DNA from: Anaerolineae bacterium
Lineage (GTDB): Bacteria > Chloroflexota > Anaerolineae > Promineifilales > Promineifilaceae
Reading direction: 5' to 3'
Assembly (NCBI GenBank): GCA_019637635.1
Contig: JAHBVI010000008.1
Span: 28,365 to 92,364, forward strand
Length of the DNA stretch: 64,000 bases
Positions 61,891 through 64,000 of the stretch are shown here, in pieces (within the stretch, counting starts at the first letter, position 1; each line of letters starts with the position of its first letter). Below the pieces are notes generated by a model, which saw only the letters and a program-made list of their open reading frames with translations, was not told where the DNA came from and did no database searches. The position numbers and the translations under genes were made by a program.

Positions 61891-62496
61891 TTACACGGCA
61901 TACCCGGCGCAATCCATACACAACGGCTGGCCTTCTACCAGCCGCAGATACGGTTCCGCCACTAACTCGCCGCAGCCGCTGCACACGGCAAAGCGGATAA
62001 TCTCCGCCGGTTCTTGCCAATCATACGCCAGCACCGGCCCCACATTCATCATTTGCTCGGCTGGAGCATCCCAGATCAGGTTGACCAGTTCCCACTGCTC
62101 TTCTTCCGGGATTTGTGTCGGCGGCACCCCGGCCGAACGTTTTTGCATAAAGGCCGATTCCTTGATTTGCTTTTGCAGCGTTGGTTTGTAAGCCACACGC
62201 ACCGCTTTCTTGTTGGCCTTGTCAATCAGCGTCACCGCTAATTTCCCCTTAGGGTCTTTGCTGACGTTGCCCTTGCCAAAGGTGCAGCCGGTGGTGTACT
62301 GAATGCCATCGCCAAAACACATGGCTCCGTGATGGTCGCCATATTCCACAATGGCGTGCAGCGATTTGGCCCCGCTGCGTTCCACGCCCAATGCAGCCAT
62401 CGCCGCCAGGCCAATGCGTACCCCGGCCGTGCTGGCCCAACATTTGTGGCCGTGAAATTTCAGCGCATCCATTAAAATTTGTTTGTTGTCGTTCAT
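61891..62496 (-). CDS. FmdE-family protein 2 with zinc ribbon
   Basis: A 201-aa protein beginning with the FmdE motif (ALKFHGHKCWASTAGVRIGL) and EYGDHHGAMCFGDGIQYTTGCTFGKGN, then a C-terminal ribbon (CSGCGELV, CMDCAGY). Compared with the copy at 46729, the HGHKC metal-binding site is fully conserved. This gene opens the block with the two TauE/SafE genes. Its presence at both ends of the region ties the minus-strand cluster to the molybdoenzyme operon. Confidence 0.82.
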   Translation of the reverse strand: MNDNKQILMDALKFHGHKCWASTAGVRIGLAAMAALGVERSGAKSLHAIVEYGDHHGAMCFGDGIQYTTGCTFGKGNVSKDPKGKLAVTLIDKANKKAVRVAYKPTLQKQIKESAFMQKRSAGVPPTQIPEEEQWELVNLIWDAPAEQMMNVGPVLAYDWQEPAEIIRFAVCSGCGELVAEPYLRLVEGQPLCMDCAGYAV

Positions 62497-62594
62497 GATT
62501 TGCTCCTTTATGAGGCTCCTTTCACATGCATATCGCCATTAACGGCGATTCGTTTGCTCTATCACTATATTCGTCTTCTTGAATGTATTACTGC

Positions 62595-63290
62595 CTAGAA
62601 AATCTCTTGATCGTCGAACAAACCGGTTAAGGTCACATCGGCCAGCCGGGGGCGGGCCAGCGTAAAGTATTCGTGGCAAACCAGCCGGGAGGCTTCCTCT
62701 TCCGGGTCGCCGGGAAACGGGGGGTTTTGGCTGGCGTGGCATTGTACCGCCCGCACTTTGGTTATCAGATAGGGGCCAACGTCAATGGCCGCTACCGGGC
62801 CACCAGCCTCTTCGGCGGCGGGAATAACGCCGCACCCCTGATAAGTGGCCGCAGAGGGGGCGATGTAATAGAGGCGGCTATCTATTCCGGCGCGGTCAAA
62901 GGCGGCCGTAACCAGCCGATGCACGGCCAGATGATCCGGGTGGCCGGAAATGCCATCCGGGCCAAAGGTGATCACCGCCTGGGGCTGAATTTCCCGAAGC
63001 AGGCCGACTAATTGGGTCACGGCCGTGTCCGCATCCACTTCCGCCACGTGACCATCCCGGTAGCCCAGAAAGCGCAGGTCAGACACGCCTAACACCTGGG
63101 CGGCTGCCTGTAGTTCCTGTTCCCGGCGCACGGCCGTCGCCGCCGCCGAGAGTCCAGGAATGCCCGCTTCTCCTTTGGTGGCGCACACCAGGGTCACAGC
63201 CACGCCTTCAGCCGCGTACCGCGCCAGCGTGCCGCCAATAGGAAAACTTTCATCATCCGGGTGGGCTAAAATGACCAGTAATCGTTTCAT
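62595..63290 (-). CDS. PIG-L/LmbE-family deacetylase
   Basis: A 231-aa zinc hydrolase with LAHPDDESFPIGGTLARYAAEG (AHPDDE metal site), ITFGPDGISGHPDHLAVH (HPDH) and an LNxxGxxH-like C-terminus. The family deacetylates N-acetylglucosamine conjugates, including the bacillithiol and mycothiol precursors and dimethyl-sulfide-type substrates. A low-molecular-weight thiol role would suit the redox neighbourhood, but no BshA or BshC gene is here. A perfect palindrome lies 12 bases before the ATG. Confidence 0.85.
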   Translation of the reverse strand: MKRLLVILAHPDDESFPIGGTLARYAAEGVAVTLVCATKGEAGIPGLSAAATAVRREQELQAAAQVLGVSDLRFLGYRDGHVAEVDADTAVTQLVGLLREIQPQAVITFGPDGISGHPDHLAVHRLVTAAFDRAGIDSRLYYIAPSAATYQGCGVIPAAEEAGGPVAAIDVGPYLITKVRAVQCHASQNPPFPGDPEEEASRLVCHEYFTLARPRLADVTLTGLFDDQEIF

Positions 63291-63301
63291 CTTGACGTTT
63301 C

Positions 63302-63334
63302 AGATGTTCAACTTTTGGGAAAAGTTGAACATCT
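63302..63334. promoter_or_regulatory. Perfect AGATGTTCAAC-family palindrome upstream of the PIG-L gene
   Basis: AGATGTTCAACTTTT and its exact complement surround GGG, followed by a T-run. It lies between the Fe-S protein stop (63338) and the PIG-L start. It is one of three related elements in the cluster (51033, 56945). Confidence 0.7.
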
Positions 63335-63337
63335 TTT

Positions 63338-63853
63338 TCAAAACATGGCCGCCAGCGTATCTCGCCGGTTGGCAAAGGCCGGGTCTTCGGCCAACGCCGG
63401 ACACTCGGCCAGGGTGCGGTTTTGCTGGATCAGGCCAAAGGCAAAGGCCATACAGGTAGCTTCGCCGCACTGTTTACAATTTGTTTGCGGCAGGAGGGCG
63501 TAGATGTCCAGAGGGCGAGGGCGGCGGTGGTGGGTGGTTACGGCCGTTAACTCCTGCCGATGTTCCCAGGTGGCGTTGATCGCTTCGGTGAGCGCCGCCA
63601 ACAGTTCCAGCCCCTCATCGGCGTGGCGCACCTGGGTAATCGTCACCCGGTGAGCATACAGCGTCATGAATCCTGGCTGGCGGCGATAGGTCAGCGTGGG
63701 CGCGTCCGGGTTATAGGCAATCACCCCCGGCAGCGTCGCCAGGTACGGCATCACTTCTGCCAGCGACCGGGACGGTTTGCCATCCACGATGATTTTGCCC
63801 GGCTCGGCCAGACAGGGATACGTATGCGTCAGGGCAATTCCATTCAGATACAT
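63338..63853 (-). CDS. Fe-S cluster domain protein 2 (paralogue of 55256)
   Basis: A 171-aa protein with the same two-part layout as the protein at 55256. The N-terminal alpha/beta domain has PSRSLAEVMPYLATLPGVIAY. The C-terminal [4Fe-4S] domain is YALLPQTNCKQCGEATCMAF with a final Cys in LAECPALAED. It is the most upstream gene of the minus-strand set that is complete in the window. The duplicated Fe-S adaptor suggests an electron-transfer or corrinoid-type partner not present in the window. Confidence 0.75.
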   Translation of the reverse strand: MYLNGIALTHTYPCLAEPGKIIVDGKPSRSLAEVMPYLATLPGVIAYNPDAPTLTYRRQPGFMTLYAHRVTITQVRHADEGLELLAALTEAINATWEHRQELTAVTTHHRRPRPLDIYALLPQTNCKQCGEATCMAFAFGLIQQNRTLAECPALAEDPAFANRRDTLAAMF

Positions 63854-63869
63854 TACGCCTTCTCTGGGG

Positions 63870-63903
63870 AGACCTGACAGGTTTCAAAAAACCTATCAGG
63901 TCT
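63870..63903. repeat. Near-perfect inverted repeat (AGACCTGACAGGTTT family)
   Basis: Fifteen-base arms with one mismatch close over CAAA. A half-copy (CTTGTCAGGTCT) ends the ArsR-type gene near 54890. Nothing else was recognised between here and the end of the window. Confidence 0.75.
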
Positions 63904-64000
63904 GAAAGCTCACTCACCGGCGAAATAAATCGCCGCTCACCTGTTGTATGCCTGACCCAGGCAGTTGAATCATCACCTTTCACCCCCCTTCCAGCAGTTC

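Overview
The window looks like chromosome from a GC-rich, metabolically versatile environmental bacterium, most likely Chloroflexota (Anaerolineae/Caldilineae-like). This is inferred from gene content rather than a marker gene: HTH-NB-ARC and TPR-CHAT signalling proteins, runs of zinc-ribbon membrane proteins, a SNF2/SWIM pair, AbiE toxin-antitoxin genes, GcvPA/GcvPB split glycine dehydrogenase, and IS630, IS3 and IS110 elements. No rRNA, tRNA or CRISPR array was seen. The most striking property is the octamer palindrome ACGGCCGT. I counted about 115 copies by eye, where base composition predicts one or two. It is nearly absent from the insertion sequences and the AbiE operon.

Layout. 0-9 kb: an ECF sigma factor; an ATP-grasp protein; an NB-ARC signalling ATPase whose TPR half is cut off by a palindrome carrying one in-frame TGA; a DJ-1-like protein without its cysteine; and an operon of AGE epimerase, AAC(3)-type acetyltransferase and DUF4434. 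9-17 kb: a minus-strand run of envelope proteins, five of them zinc-ribbon proteins that are also membrane-anchored or a lipoprotein. It includes two paralogous M14 carboxypeptidase-like proteins, one with its catalytic residues lost, and a large PD40 beta-propeller with a peptidoglycan-binding tail. 17.4-22.2 kb: a compact three-gene module of sigma factor, overlapping unknown protein and 1077-aa TPR-CHAT protease. It resembles the logic of sigma/anti-sigma/protease modules (Csx30-RpoE-TPR-CHAT, CalpL/T/S) but has no CRISPR effector beside it.

22.3-39.4 kb is an accessory region full of decay. It holds gene remnants with single in-frame stops, an AbiEi relic and an intact AbiEi/AbiEii pair. 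A SWIM gene behind a SNF2 helicase is split by an IS630 element, and a second SWIM gene is broken. Other contents are a small C39-peptidase-like pair, an IS3 element with a REP-like in-frame insert, and a truncated phosphoesterase. Three copies of a repeat with a terminator-like hairpin lie here and at 8.9 kb.

39.6-47.7 kb (plus strand) is a respiratory molybdoenzyme operon in ttrBCA order: four-cluster ferredoxin subunit, NrfD membrane subunit, and Cys-type molybdopterin catalytic subunit. An IS110 element sits between the first two genes. FmdE-like and CMD-family genes follow. 47.7-63.9 kb (minus strand, convergent) is a long set of metalloid, thiol and Fe-S genes: ArsA, ArsD, two ArsR-type regulators, Mrp, ferredoxin, thioredoxin- and glutaredoxin-like proteins, VKOR-thioredoxin, two TauE/SafE permeases, a methyltransferase, FmdE, a PIG-L deacetylase, two Fe-S domain proteins, GcvPA/GcvPB and ProC. 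The As(III)-binding cysteines of ArsA and ArsD are visible, so arsenic or antimony handling is well supported. Whether the molybdoenzyme reduces tetrathionate, arsenate or selenate cannot be told from sequence alone. Many gene boundaries here carry perfect or near-perfect palindromes in several recurring families, some of which supply the stop codon or C-terminus of the neighbouring gene.
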